Source of the DNA: Myxococcales bacterium
GTDB taxonomy: Bacteria; Myxococcota; Myxococcia; Myxococcales; Myxococcaceae
Direction: 5' to 3'
Assembly: GCA_003153055.1 (NCBI GenBank)
Contig: PMBV01000365.1
Location: forward strand, 15,585-23,753
Length of the DNA stretch: 8,169 nucleotides
The position numbers and the translations under genes are program-made. Below, one piece after another: positions 1-6,362 of the stretch; position 1 is the first letter of the stretch, and the number at the start of each line of letters is the position of its first letter. Under the pieces are notes generated by a model, which searched no databases, had not been told where the DNA came from, and saw nothing but the letters and a program-made list of their open reading frames with translations.

Positions 1-375
1 CGCGCCGAAGGGCTGCGCAATGTCACCCTGGTGACGGCCAGCGAGGATACCCCTGGGCTCTCGCCTGGGTGCTGTGACGCCGTCCTGATGCGCGGCGTCT
101 ACCACCACCTGACCCAGCCTGAGTTGACGCTGGCGGGCATCGTGAAGGCGCTCAAGCCGGGCGGGCGGCTCGTGGTGGTGGACTTCGCGCCCACGGTCTG
201 GCTCGCCGCGTACAGCAGCTCCAAGCTCCGAAGCGGCCACGGCGTCGACCGGGAGGCGGTGCTGAGCGAGGTGAGCCGCGCCGGCCTCGAGGCGGTGTCG
301 AGCATCGATCGGTACCCGGGGTTGTGGCCGCTCCCGGCCTACGCCCTGGTCTTTCGCAAGGCGGTGGCGCCATGA
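1..375 (+). CDS. Class I SAM-dependent methyltransferase, C-terminal part (5' end outside window)
   Basis: The frame is open from base 1 and gives 124 residues before TGA at 373-375; the N-terminus, with the glycine-rich SAM-binding motif I, lies outside the window. Visible are a motif II/post-II region (DAVLMRGVYHHL, visible residues 26-37) and the motif III 'LKPGGRLVVVDF' (51-62). The tail 'GHGVDREAVLSEVSRAGLEAV' (79-99) is the helix typical of Methyltransf_11/25 proteins, and the last strand is 'YALVFRK'. Such enzymes transfer methyl groups from SAM to small molecules, lipids or proteins; the substrate cannot be read from this fragment. It overlaps the next methyltransferase gene by 4 nt (ATGA), so the two were probably co-translated. 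The family call is firm, the specific role unknown. Confidence 0.85.
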   Translation, partial: RAEGLRNVTLVTASEDTPGLSPGCCDAVLMRGVYHHLTQPELTLAGIVKALKPGGRLVVVDFAPTVWLAAYSSSKLRSGHGVDREAVLSEVSRAGLEAVSSIDRYPGLWPLPAYALVFRKAVAP

Positions 376-827
376 GCGCCCTGAGGGAGCGCCTCGCCGC
401 CCCGTTCGCCCACCCGAAGGGGCTCCTCGGCAGGCTCGCGGCGCGGGCGATGCTCGCCACCAACGGACCGCTGAGTGACTGGGCGCTCGAGCTGCTCGCG
501 CTCGACCCGGCTGATCGCGTGCTCGAGATCGGCTTTGGCCCGGGGGAGCTCGTCCGCCAGATGGCGGAGCGGGTGGGCCGTGGCCAGGTGGTGGGCGTCG
601 ACTCGTCCGAGCTGATGGTCCGGCAAGCGACCCAGCGAAACGCGGCGAGGGTCCAGAGCGGGCAGGTCTCGCTCACCATGGGTTCAGCGAGCGCGCTCCC
701 CTACGAGGGCCGCTCGTTCGACAAGGTCGTCACCGTGAACTCGATCCACTTCTGGCCTGACATGGTGCAGGGGCTCAGGGAGGTCGGCCGGGTCCTCCGC
801 CCGGGCGTCCAGTCGGTGCCGTTTTAG
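372..827 (+). pseudogene. Second class I SAM-dependent methyltransferase, truncated at the 3' end
   Basis: The ATG at 372 overlaps the upstream stop (ATGA). An in-frame ATG at 324 exists, but it would overlap the upstream gene by 52 nt and adds a low-quality leader. The 151-residue product starts like a complete enzyme: motif I LEIGFGPG (51-58), acidic post-I residue in VVGVDSS (D77), motif II region ASALPYEGRSFDKVVTVNSIHFW (107-128), and motif III beginning 'LREVGRVLRPG' (135-145). It should continue 'GRL...' for another 50-60 residues with two or three strands and helices. Instead it reads VQSVPF and stops at TAG 825-827. The loss of similarity, near base 805, is about 20 bp from the hipA stop codon on the other strand. 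The simplest reading is that insertion of the hipA/DUF262 module cut the gene. The protein lacks its final beta-hairpin and is probably inactive or unstable. A naturally short variant is less likely. Confidence 0.7.
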
Positions 828-2056
828 CCGCCGCGGACTTCGCTGACCAGGGGCACTCGACTCCAGTGCGCCTGGAGACGCTCGGCGAGCAGACGCGAGA
901 CCGGGTAGGCGCGGCGAATCGCCTCCCACTCATCGAGGGCCCGCCGGACGGCCTGGCGAACGAGCTCGGTCACCGCACCGGGGTCTGCACCAACCCGCTG
1001 CGCGAAGTATGCAAAGAGTTCCAGCGAGACCTTGTCCCAGGCCTTGGTCTTCGCGAGGTTGAGCGCAAGTTCGTCGGGATCGATGAACTCGATGGTGGAG
1101 ACAAGATCGTATGCAGGGGAGAGCCGGGCCGTGACGCCATCGGGATAGATGAGCGACCAATTCTTGATGTGGGCATCGGCGTTCGCACTCACCACGATGA
1201 ACGCGAGCCGCCGGATGAATTCCTCGAAGGACGCCGCTCCTGCGATGTGAAGAATCGTCTTGCCGATGGTCTCGTAGTTCGTGGACCCGTACTTCGCGCG
1301 GAAATCTGGGTAGACGTTGCGAACCTGAGCAAAATCCTCGATGTGAACGCGTTGGCCCGGGGAAGGTCGATCGAAGCGCCGGATCGCCAGGGCCATTCCG
1401 TCTTCGCTCTCCAAGCCCGGTGGGAGGCCGCGCACCTCCGTCATTGGGATGAGCTCCACCGGGGGGACGTCGATACCAACGCGCGCAGCCCAACTCATCG
1501 TTGCGAACTCGTTCTCTGGCACGCCTCGAAAGCGGCTACCGGGAAGCTTGACGATCCAGTCGCCGCCGCGGCCGCTGACAGGCAAGGTCATCCCTCGGCC
1601 CTCGCGGACCATCGACAGCTTCGGCTGAACCCCGGCCAGAGAGAACTTGAAAGGGGTGGTGGCCACCTGAGGCTCACCGAGGTTGGGGGCCGCGTGGTCC
1701 TCGGGGGGCGTGCTCTGAACCACTGCTCGCACATTGCCTGGGAGGTCCTCCCCGAGACGGGCGAGAAGGAAGAACTCGCGTTCGGGCGCGACATCCAGCC
1801 GTGCTGCGACCAGCTCTCGCAGCCGTCCCTCGGGGAGCAGGTTCGAGAAGAAGGCTGGCAGCCGCATGCGCGCTCGATGCACCGCGGTCAGGTCGTCCTC
1901 GAAGACCTGGCCCAGAATCGGCCGGAGTGGGAGATCCCGGTACGTTCCATGGAGCCGGAACTCGGTGACGTCGTCCCCAAGGAGAACGAGGTCGCCGATC
2001 AGTTCATCGCCCAGGTAAATGGCGAGCTCGCCCGGAGTGGACGACCGCTCGCTCAC
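824..2056 (-). CDS. hipA: HipA-family serine/threonine kinase (type II toxin-like)
   Basis: The 410-residue product has the whole HipA architecture (E. coli HipA is about 440). An N-terminal HipA subdomain (about 8-110) contains 'LPAFFSNLLPEG' (66-76). The glycine-rich loop SLAGVQPK (139-146) has Ser139 at the position of the E. coli autophosphorylated Ser150. The ATP-binding lysine is in DWIVKLP (K170). Then come ENEFATMSWAARVGI (181-195), AIRRFDR (224-230), the catalytic loop NADAHIKN (292-299, catalytic D294) and metal-binding PAYD (314-317, D317). All key residues are intact, so an active kinase is predicted. Known HipA toxins phosphorylate aminoacyl-tRNA synthetases such as GltX; the target here is not known. 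Translation starts at GTG 2054-2056, overlapping the upstream DUF262 stop (GTGA). No HipB-like gene is present on either side. The TAA stop overlaps tail to tail with the truncated methyltransferase. Confidence 0.93.
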   Translation of the reverse strand: MSERSSTPGELAIYLGDELIGDLVLLGDDVTEFRLHGTYRDLPLRPILGQVFEDDLTAVHRARMRLPAFFSNLLPEGRLRELVAARLDVAPEREFFLLARLGEDLPGNVRAVVQSTPPEDHAAPNLGEPQVATTPFKFSLAGVQPKLSMVREGRGMTLPVSGRGGDWIVKLPGSRFRGVPENEFATMSWAARVGIDVPPVELIPMTEVRGLPPGLESEDGMALAIRRFDRPSPGQRVHIEDFAQVRNVYPDFRAKYGSTNYETIGKTILHIAGAASFEEFIRRLAFIVVSANADAHIKNWSLIYPDGVTARLSPAYDLVSTIEFIDPDELALNLAKTKAWDKVSLELFAYFAQRVGADPGAVTELVRQAVRRALDEWEAIRRAYPVSRLLAERLQAHWSRVPLVSEVRGG

Positions 2057-3678
2057 GGCGAGTCCTCCACGAGCATGGAATTCAGTGAAGGCCGGTCGCT
2101 CGCGGTCCAGCGGGCTCGCCGGTCGAGGAACTCGCGGACGTGCGTCGCGAGCCTGTGCGCACGACGAGCGGCGAACGGCACCGCTTCGCGCGCGCGGGCG
2201 GCTCGGACGTCGTCGCGGTCGAGGCCGAGACTGGCGAGGACTTCGTCGTCTGCGTACAAGCCTCCGAGGAGCTCCAGGAGCCGCTCGTGACCTAGAGGTC
2301 TCTGGATGACTCGTCCAAACACCGACGCGCGCGCGGCGTCCTCCTCCGCGTCACCGGTTGTTTCCGCGCTGAGGAGAGGGATCGCCGCCGAGCCCTCCAT
2401 CGCGATGAGCCCGACGCCGTCGAGCGGCTCTCCAGTGGCCAGATCACGCGGCCTGAGGTCAAGGAGCGCGAGCAGATGGAGCTTGGTGTGCGCCGACCTC
2501 AGGTTGTATTCGGCCGGCTCAAAGTCTGGCGGTCGCTTCGGCAATAACCTGAGGAGGTTCTGGATCTCAGCTTCCTCGTCGGCGCCTTGGATCGCGTGCA
2601 ACGTCTCGCGCAGATAGGCTTGCTCGTGCGTCCAGTGCTTCTGCGAGATCGCACCACGCCACACCCATCGCGAGAGGAGCTCGCGGGAGCGACGGTTCGC
2701 GGCTGGGAAGAAATGAAAGAAGCGCGCCAAGGCAACCACAGGGAAGCCATAGGGAAGCAAGGCTGAGTGTGGAATGTGCGCGTCACTCCGAAGAAAGACC
2801 AGCGCCCTCCGCAACGCAGCCGCCGTACTCGGGAGCGCCGACCCAAGCTCGGGCTTCGAGAGCGCCTCGTGATCCATCTTGGTGACATCCAGCCCAGCCA
2901 CCGCGGCGGCGGCCTGGAGGAAGAGGGTGTCGCGGAGCGGCCCAAAGTCGAGGTCTTCAACGCTCTTTTCGACTCCCTCGAGGGAGCTCGGCTGCTGCGC
3001 GCCAAGGCCCTCATGGAGCGCCTTGAAGACATCGGCCTTCGTGAGGCGCTTGCCCGTAGCGTTGGTGCGGTCGAAGATGAGCCGGGCCGTCTCTTCTGCT
3101 TCCGCTACGACAATAGACGCTGGGACCCGGTATTCTCGAATGGCCTTGCCGACTTCGAGCGCGCGTCGTTGAACGCGATCGTCAAGCGCTGGGCGTTTCG
3201 CGCCTATCCACGTCATGAGATTGACGGAGTCGAGGACGTAAGCGAGAGGAAGGGCCATTTCCGGCCAAGGCTCTCCGGGGCCTATTTTGAGGAGCTCATC
3301 TCGGTCGAGCGCGAAGGCGATGCGAAAGCGAGCATCGTCGGGCACGCCAGATGCGAGCAGAACGCCCGCGAGTGACGTCAGGCGCTGCTGTCCATCAAGA
3401 ACCCAGAGAAGCTCTGTCGCCTTCCCACCAGCCAACGGTGGACGGCTCTCCAGTGGCCTGCCCTCGAGACTCGATGGCGTCGGTCCTTTCCAGAAGAGCA
3501 AAGTCCCGATGGGAAAACCACGTACGATGCTGTCGAAGAGCTGAAGTACGTCGTCCGCTTCCCACTTGAAGAGTCGCTGGAATTCGGGAAGCCTGATCTG
3601 CCCCTCCCTCACTCTCTCGAGCACATCCTCGATGCTCCACGCGACCGCATCAGGCTTGCGTGAAAGAGAGAGTCCCAT
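2053..3678 (-). CDS. DUF262 (GmrSD N-terminal-like) protein, first gene of the hipA operon
   Basis: The 541-residue protein has an N-terminal DUF262 domain. The entry motif is IRLPEFQRLFKW (28-39), followed by DDVLQLFDSIVRGFPIGTLLFWK (42-64), the signature VLDGQQRLTSLAG (93-105), and the distal motif IFDRTNATGKRLTKADVFKALHEG (201-224). DUF262 belongs to the ParB/sulfiredoxin-like fold. In the GmrSD type IV restriction system, the DGQQR region is implicated in nucleotide hydrolysis. Residues about 225-541 are mostly helical. They include YNLRSAHTKLHLLALLDLRPRDLATGEPLD (391-420), but I see no His-Asn-His signature of the DUF1524 nuclease that usually accompanies DUF262. The ATG at 3676-3678 is fixed by an in-frame TAG 12 nt upstream; no Shine-Dalgarno precedes it. 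The gene is directly coupled to hipA, in the place normally held by hipB. It may be the kinase's regulator or antitoxin, its substrate, or a defence sensor; this is inference. Confidence 0.88.
   Translation of the reverse strand: MGLSLSRKPDAVAWSIEDVLERVREGQIRLPEFQRLFKWEADDVLQLFDSIVRGFPIGTLLFWKGPTPSSLEGRPLESRPPLAGGKATELLWVLDGQQRLTSLAGVLLASGVPDDARFRIAFALDRDELLKIGPGEPWPEMALPLAYVLDSVNLMTWIGAKRPALDDRVQRRALEVGKAIREYRVPASIVVAEAEETARLIFDRTNATGKRLTKADVFKALHEGLGAQQPSSLEGVEKSVEDLDFGPLRDTLFLQAAAAVAGLDVTKMDHEALSKPELGSALPSTAAALRRALVFLRSDAHIPHSALLPYGFPVVALARFFHFFPAANRRSRELLSRWVWRGAISQKHWTHEQAYLRETLHAIQGADEEAEIQNLLRLLPKRPPDFEPAEYNLRSAHTKLHLLALLDLRPRDLATGEPLDGVGLIAMEGSAAIPLLSAETTGDAEEDAARASVFGRVIQRPLGHERLLELLGGLYADDEVLASLGLDRDDVRAARAREAVPFAARRAHRLATHVREFLDRRARWTASDRPSLNSMLVEDSP
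2063..2068 (-). promoter_or_regulatory. Shine-Dalgarno GGAGGA of hipA inside the end of the DUF262 gene
   Basis: On the minus strand GGAGGA lies 6 nt before the GTG at 2056. This near-consensus site decides the hipA start and, with the GTGA overlap, indicates translational coupling of the two proteins. It encodes part of the DUF262 C-terminus (MLVEDSP). Confidence 0.75.
2425..2440 (-). repeat. Repeat copy A: GGCCACTGGAGAGCCG
   Basis: This 16-nt sequence on the minus strand is identical to copy B (3443-3458). Here it is read in frame as ATGEPL (codons gcc act gga gag ccg) in the DUF262 C-terminal part. The second copy is read in another frame, so protein conservation does not explain the match. 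Confidence 0.6.
3443..3458 (-). repeat. Repeat copy B: GGCCACTGGAGAGCCG
   Basis: This is identical over 16 nt to copy A but lies in a different codon frame (GRPLESR, near DUF262 residues 73-79). The next base extends the match to copy C, giving 15 nt (AGGCCACTGGAGAGC) in inverted orientation. Confidence 0.6.
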
Positions 3679-3684
3679 GTCGGG

Positions 3685-3713
3685 AGTCTACCCACGCGTG
3701 ATACTCCTGGCGA
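3685..3713 (-). promoter_or_regulatory. Possible promoter of the DUF262-hipA operon (leaderless type) with CACGCGTG palindrome
   Basis: Reading the minus strand, TCGCCA (3713-3708, 4 of 6 matches to TTGACA) is followed after 17 nt by TAGACT (3690-3685, 4 of 6 to TATAAT). The latter ends 6 nt before the ATG, so transcription would begin at or next to the start codon. That would explain the absence of a ribosome-binding site. The spacer contains the perfect 8-bp palindrome CACGCGTG (3693-3700), which could be an operator. Both boxes are weak, so this is tentative. Confidence 0.25.
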
Positions 3714-3727
3714 GGCCACTGGAGAGC
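3713..3727 (+). repeat. Repeat copy C, inverted, upstream of the DUF262 start: AGGCCACTGGAGAGC
   Basis: This is a perfect 15-nt inverted match to 3445-3459. It lies 35 bp upstream of the DUF262 start codon and next to the candidate promoter. Copies B and C therefore form an inverted pair about 250 bp apart around the 5' end of the gene. Confidence 0.6.
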
Positions 3728-3850
3728 AAGGAAGAAGAGCCGCCTTTTCGAGCCGGCGTCTGGAGCTTGCCGAGCGTCGCGAGCGGGTTCGGGCGACGAA
3801 CGAGAGGACGAGCGGGGCTACGAGCTCGACGCGCAGTCACGGCCTGGTCG

Positions 3851-3865
3851 GGGCGAGCGGCGCCC
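3851..3865 (-). terminator. Short GC hairpin just after tesB (weak terminator candidate)
   Basis: On the minus strand GGGCG-CCGCT-CGCCC forms a 5-bp all-GC stem with a 5-nt loop, starting 4 nt after the tesB stop. No T-tract follows, so intrinsic termination is doubtful. It could also be a chance hairpin in GC-rich DNA. Confidence 0.2.
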
Positions 3866-3869
3866 AACT

Positions 3870-4730
3870 TCAGGGGCCCTCGCGAATGAGCCCTTCTTGG
3901 GCAGTGGAGGCGACCAGTCTCCCGGCCCGGTCGAACACCCGCCCGCGCACCAGACCCCTGGCGCTGCTCGCCGACGGGCTGTCCATCACGTGGAGCAGCC
4001 AGTCATCAATGCGCAGCGGCCGGTGAAACCACATCACGTGGTCGAGGCTGGCGAGCTGCAGCTTCGGCGTCAGCCAGGTTCGCCGGTGGGGCAACAGCGA
4101 GGTGGTCATGAACGAGAAGTCCGAGGCGTAGGCCAGGAGGTACGCGTGGAGCGACGGCGTGGCCGGCAGCTGGCCCCGTGCCTTGAGCCACACCATTCGC
4201 CGCGGTGGCTGGGGCGAGGGGTGAATGGGGTCGTCTTCCACCTCGACCGGCTTGAGCTCGATGGGCCACACGGCCATCAGCTCGTCGCGCATCTTGGGCG
4301 GCAGGTTGTGGAGGTGCGGCTTGTAGCGGTCCGCATCGGCCGGCAAGGTCTCTGGCGCCGGCGCGGACGGCATCTCGTCTTGGTGCTCGAAACCCGGCTC
4401 CTCGACCTGGAACGACGCCGCCATGTTGAAGATGGCCGCCCCGTTCTGCACCGCGACGATGCGCCGGGTGGTGAAGCTGCCGCCGTCGCGAATGCGGTCG
4501 ACCTGGTAGAGGATGGGCCGCTTCACGTCTCCCGGCCTCAGGAAGTACGCGTGCAGTGAGTGCACGTGCCGCTCGGCTGGCACCGTCTGCACCGCCGCCG
4601 ACAGCGCCTGACCCAGCACCTGGCCACCGAAGACCCTGCCCCAGCCGAGATCCTGGCTCTGCCCGCGGAACAGGTTCTCTTCCAGCTTCTCCAGCGCCAA
4701 GAGAGAGACCAGCTGCTCCAGCACGTCCAT
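3870..4730 (-). CDS. tesB: Acyl-CoA thioesterase II (TesB)
   Basis: TesB hydrolyses acyl-CoA thioesters to free fatty acid and CoA in the cytosol, with a double hot-dog fold. The product is 286 residues, the same length as E. coli TesB. The first hot-dog holds FRGQSQDLGWGRVFGGQVLGQAL (21-43), HSLHAYFLRPGD (57-68) and GGSFTTRRIVAVQNG (83-97). The second holds LAYASDFSFMTTSLLPH (199-215), SLDHVMWFHRPLRIDDWLLH (228-247) and GLVRGRVFDRAGRLVASTAQEGLIR (259-283). The catalytic set known in E. coli (Asp204, Thr228, Gln278) is matched by Asp204, Ser228 and Gln278, a conservative Thr-to-Ser change. The start ATG at 4728-4730 follows AGGG and AGGA purine stretches. The gene diverges from glmU and may share its control region. 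It has no obvious functional link to the DUF262-hipA pair downstream on the same strand. Confidence 0.95.
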   Translation of the reverse strand: MDVLEQLVSLLALEKLEENLFRGQSQDLGWGRVFGGQVLGQALSAAVQTVPAERHVHSLHAYFLRPGDVKRPILYQVDRIRDGGSFTTRRIVAVQNGAAIFNMAASFQVEEPGFEHQDEMPSAPAPETLPADADRYKPHLHNLPPKMRDELMAVWPIELKPVEVEDDPIHPSPQPPRRMVWLKARGQLPATPSLHAYLLAYASDFSFMTTSLLPHRRTWLTPKLQLASLDHVMWFHRPLRIDDWLLHVMDSPSASSARGLVRGRVFDRAGRLVASTAQEGLIREGP

Positions 4731-4784
4731 CGTCCTGCCCTAACACGACCGTCGACGCGGTGCGACATCGGCGGAATGTCAGCC

Positions 4785-4804
4785 CCCCGGAAGGATGCCC
4801 GGGG
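4785..4804 (-). other. GC-rich hairpin in the tesB leader
   Basis: CCCCGG (minus strand, 4804-4799) pairs with CCGGGG (4790-4785) across an 8-nt loop. If tesB is transcribed from the -35 box inside the 4817-4843 repeat, this stem falls in its 5' untranslated region. No T-run follows it, so it is not an evident terminator. Confidence 0.3.
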
Positions 4805-4816
4805 TGGTTCTTGCCA

Positions 4817-4843
4817 TTGACCGACGGACGGGCCGTCTGTCAA
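4817..4843. promoter_or_regulatory. 27-bp inverted repeat with -35-like boxes on both strands between tesB and glmU
   Basis: The arms TTGACCGACGG and CCGTCTGTCAA are symmetric about base 4830; 11 of 13 base pairs match. The left arm gives TTGACC (4817-4822), followed after exactly 17 bp by TCAAAT (4840-4845), a plausible promoter for glmU with transcription starting near 4852. The right arm on the minus strand gives a perfect TTGACA (4843-4838) for tesB, with a weak -10 (GTCAAT, spacer 16). The two promoters would overlap face to face, so their use would be mutually exclusive or jointly controlled by a dimeric regulator bound to the repeat. The glmU start lacks a Shine-Dalgarno, consistent with a very short leader. 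Confidence 0.45.
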
Positions 4844-4854
4844 ATCGGCGTTTC

Positions 4855-6261
4855 ATGACTCAACCACTGGCGGCCGTCGTGCTGGCCGCGGGCAAGGGCA
4901 CGCGCATGAAATCGGACAGGGCCAAGGTGCTGCACCCGCTGCTGGGTCGGCCCCTGGCGTATTACCCGATGTCACGGGCCTTCGAGCTGGGCGCTCAAGC
5001 CGTGGTGGCGGTGGTGGGCCACCAGGGCGACGCGGTGAAGGAGGCGTTGACCACGCTCTTCTCTCGCCAACCTTTGACGTTCGCCACCCAGGCCCAGCAG
5101 CGGGGCACTGGTGACGCGGTGGCCGCCGCCCGTGAGGCGCTGGCGGGCTTTCACGGCGGCGTGCTCATTCTCTACGGAGACGTGCCGCTGGTGACGCAGG
5201 ACACGTTGCGGCGGCTGGCGACGGCCTACGCCCAGGGCAAGGGGCCGCTGGCGATGGTGACCTGCCAGCTCAAAGACCCCACCGGCTACGGGCGAGTGCT
5301 TCGCGGCCCCGGTCGACGGGTGATGGGCGTGGTGGAGCACAAAGACGCCACGGTGGATCAACGCACCATCTCCGAGGTCAACGCAGGCATCTACGTGGCT
5401 GACTCGAAGTTCCTCTGGGATGCGCTGGCTGAGCTCACGCCCAAGAACGCCCAGGGAGAGCTGTACCTCACCGACATCATCGAGCAGGCCGCGCGCAAGG
5501 GCGAGGTGGCGACGGTCGACGCGCCCGCCGAGGAGACCGTCGGGGTGAACGACCGCGCCGAGCTGGCCGAGCGTGCCGAGGTGCTCCGCGCTCGCATCAA
5601 CGTGCGGCACATGCGTGCCGGGGTGACCCTGCTGCACCCGCCCACCACGTTCATCGACGAGGGCGTGGAGATCGGCCCCGAGACCATCATCGGCCCCTGT
5701 GTGTCGATTCAAGGGGAGTGCGAGATCGGCGCCGCCGTCTCCATCGGGCAGGGGGCTGTGCTGGTGCACACCACCGTCGGTGACGAGGCCGAGGTGAAGC
5801 CGTACTCGGTGTTGGAGGAGGCGGTGGTGGGGCCCAGGTGCCAAGTGGGGCCGTTCGCGCGGCTCCGCCCCGGCACTCGCCTCGACGAGGACGTGCACGT
5901 GGGCAACTTCGTCGAGACGAAGAAGGCCCACCTCAAGCGGGGCACCAAGGCCGGCCACCTGAGCTACCTGGGCGACGCGGAGATCGGCGAGAAGTGCAAC
6001 ATCGGAGCGGGCACCATCACGTGCAACTACGACGGGGTGAACAAGAGCCTCACCAAGCTGGGTGACGGCGTCTTCGTCGGCTCAGACACGCAGCTCGTCG
6101 CGCCGGTGACCGTGGGCGACGGCGCCTTCATCGCGGCAGGCTCCACCATCACCCAGGATGTTCCGGCGCAGGCCCTGGCTCTCTCTCGTACGCCACAGAC
6201 GGTGAAGGAGGGGTGGGCCGAACGCCGCAAGAAGGTGCTGGCTGGGCTCAAGGGGAGCTAG
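4855..6261 (+). CDS. glmU: Bifunctional UDP-N-acetylglucosamine pyrophosphorylase / glucosamine-1-phosphate N-acetyltransferase
   Basis: GlmU acetylates GlcN-1-P with acetyl-CoA and couples the product to UTP, giving UDP-GlcNAc for peptidoglycan and LPS. The 468-residue product has both domains. The uridyltransferase part (about 5-235) has [13 protein letters not shown] (8-20), K24, QQRGTGDAV (81-89), LYGDVPLV with the metal-binding Asp109, and the EVNAGIY motif near 174-180. The acetyltransferase part (about 255-468) is a left-handed beta-helix of hexapeptide repeats, with [28 protein letters not shown]. His368 there is the counterpart of catalytic E. coli His363, followed by [13 protein letters not shown]. 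An upstream in-frame ATG at 4795 adds 20 unconserved residues, some encoded by the putative promoter repeat, so the ATG at 4855 is preferred. glmS follows 101 bp downstream. Confidence 0.97.
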   Translation: MTQPLAAVVLAAGKGTRMKSDRAKVLHPLLGRPLAYYPMSRAFELGAQAVVAVVGHQGDAVKEALTTLFSRQPLTFATQAQQRGTGDAVAAAREALAGFHGGVLILYGDVPLVTQDTLRRLATAYAQGKGPLAMVTCQLKDPTGYGRVLRGPGRRVMGVVEHKDATVDQRTISEVNAGIYVADSKFLWDALAELTPKNAQGELYLTDIIEQAARKGEVATVDAPAEETVGVNDRAELAERAEVLRARINVRHMRAGVTLLHPPTTFIDEGVEIGPETIIGPCVSIQGECEIGAAVSIGQGAVLVHTTVGDEAEVKPYSVLEEAVVGPRCQVGPFARLRPGTRLDEDVHVGNFVETKKAHLKRGTKAGHLSYLGDAEIGEKCNIGAGTITCNYDGVNKSLTKLGDGVFVGSDTQLVAPVTVGDGAFIAAGSTITQDVPAQALALSRTPQTVKEGWAERRKKVLAGLKGS

Positions 6262-6351
6262 CGCCCGCATGGGGAAGTGGAAGGGTCCGAGGTTGTTGGG
6301 TACACGTTGAACGCCTCGCGACGGCCAGGGTCGATCGGGCGAAGAGGCGAC

Positions 6352-6355
6352 GGAG
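6352..6355 (+). promoter_or_regulatory. Shine-Dalgarno GGAG of glmS
   Basis: GGAG lies 7 nt before the ATG at 6363 and supports that start. The 101-bp glmU-glmS gap (6262-6362) holds no convincing promoter, no terminator-like stem with T-tract and no glmS ribozyme, so glmS is probably transcribed with glmU. Confidence 0.6.
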
Positions 6356-6362
6356 AATTCAC

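Larger units (their letters stand above)
3679..3869. other. 191-bp gap between the DUF262 start and the tesB stop; no gene recognised
   Basis: I read all three plus-strand frames and the minus-strand frames and found no conserved protein. In particular there is no recognisable lost tail of the truncated methyltransferase, although its length (about 170-180 nt) would fit here. There is no transposase remnant and no clear target-site duplication matching the sequence around 800-825. The gap holds repeat copy C, the candidate operon promoter and a short GC hairpin near tesB. Confidence 0.6.

Noticed and set aside
861..877. Perfect 6-bp hairpin CTCCAG-TGCGC-CTGGAG considered as a terminator between hipA and the truncated methyltransferase
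   Set aside because: It lies inside the hipA coding region (LQAHWS codons) and no T-tract follows in either direction.
866..2290. A 474-codon open frame on the plus strand opposite hipA and the end of the DUF262 gene
   Set aside because: Its translation shows no conserved domain and mirrors hipA codons; hipA on the other strand has every family motif. It is an antisense shadow in high-GC DNA.
800..3870. Terminal inverted repeats or target-site duplication marking the module as a transposon
   Set aside because: Only short partial matches (GGCGTC, or CACTGGAG near both ends) were found; no transposase or integrase is present and no convincing duplication flanks the region.
3566..3889. A 107-codon plus-strand frame spanning the DUF262 5' end and the following gap, considered as the displaced methyltransferase tail or a small antitoxin
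   Set aside because: It has no methyltransferase C-terminal pattern, no helix-turn-helix, no ribosome-binding site, and half of it is antisense to DUF262.
4972..5958. A 328-codon minus-strand frame inside glmU
   Set aside because: The His/Gly/Arg-rich composition without domain signatures is typical of an antisense shadow; glmU is clearly the real gene.
6262..6362. glmS ribozyme upstream of glmS
   Set aside because: The gap is only 101 bp and lacks the nested pseudoknot stems; the ribozyme is mainly a Gram-positive feature.
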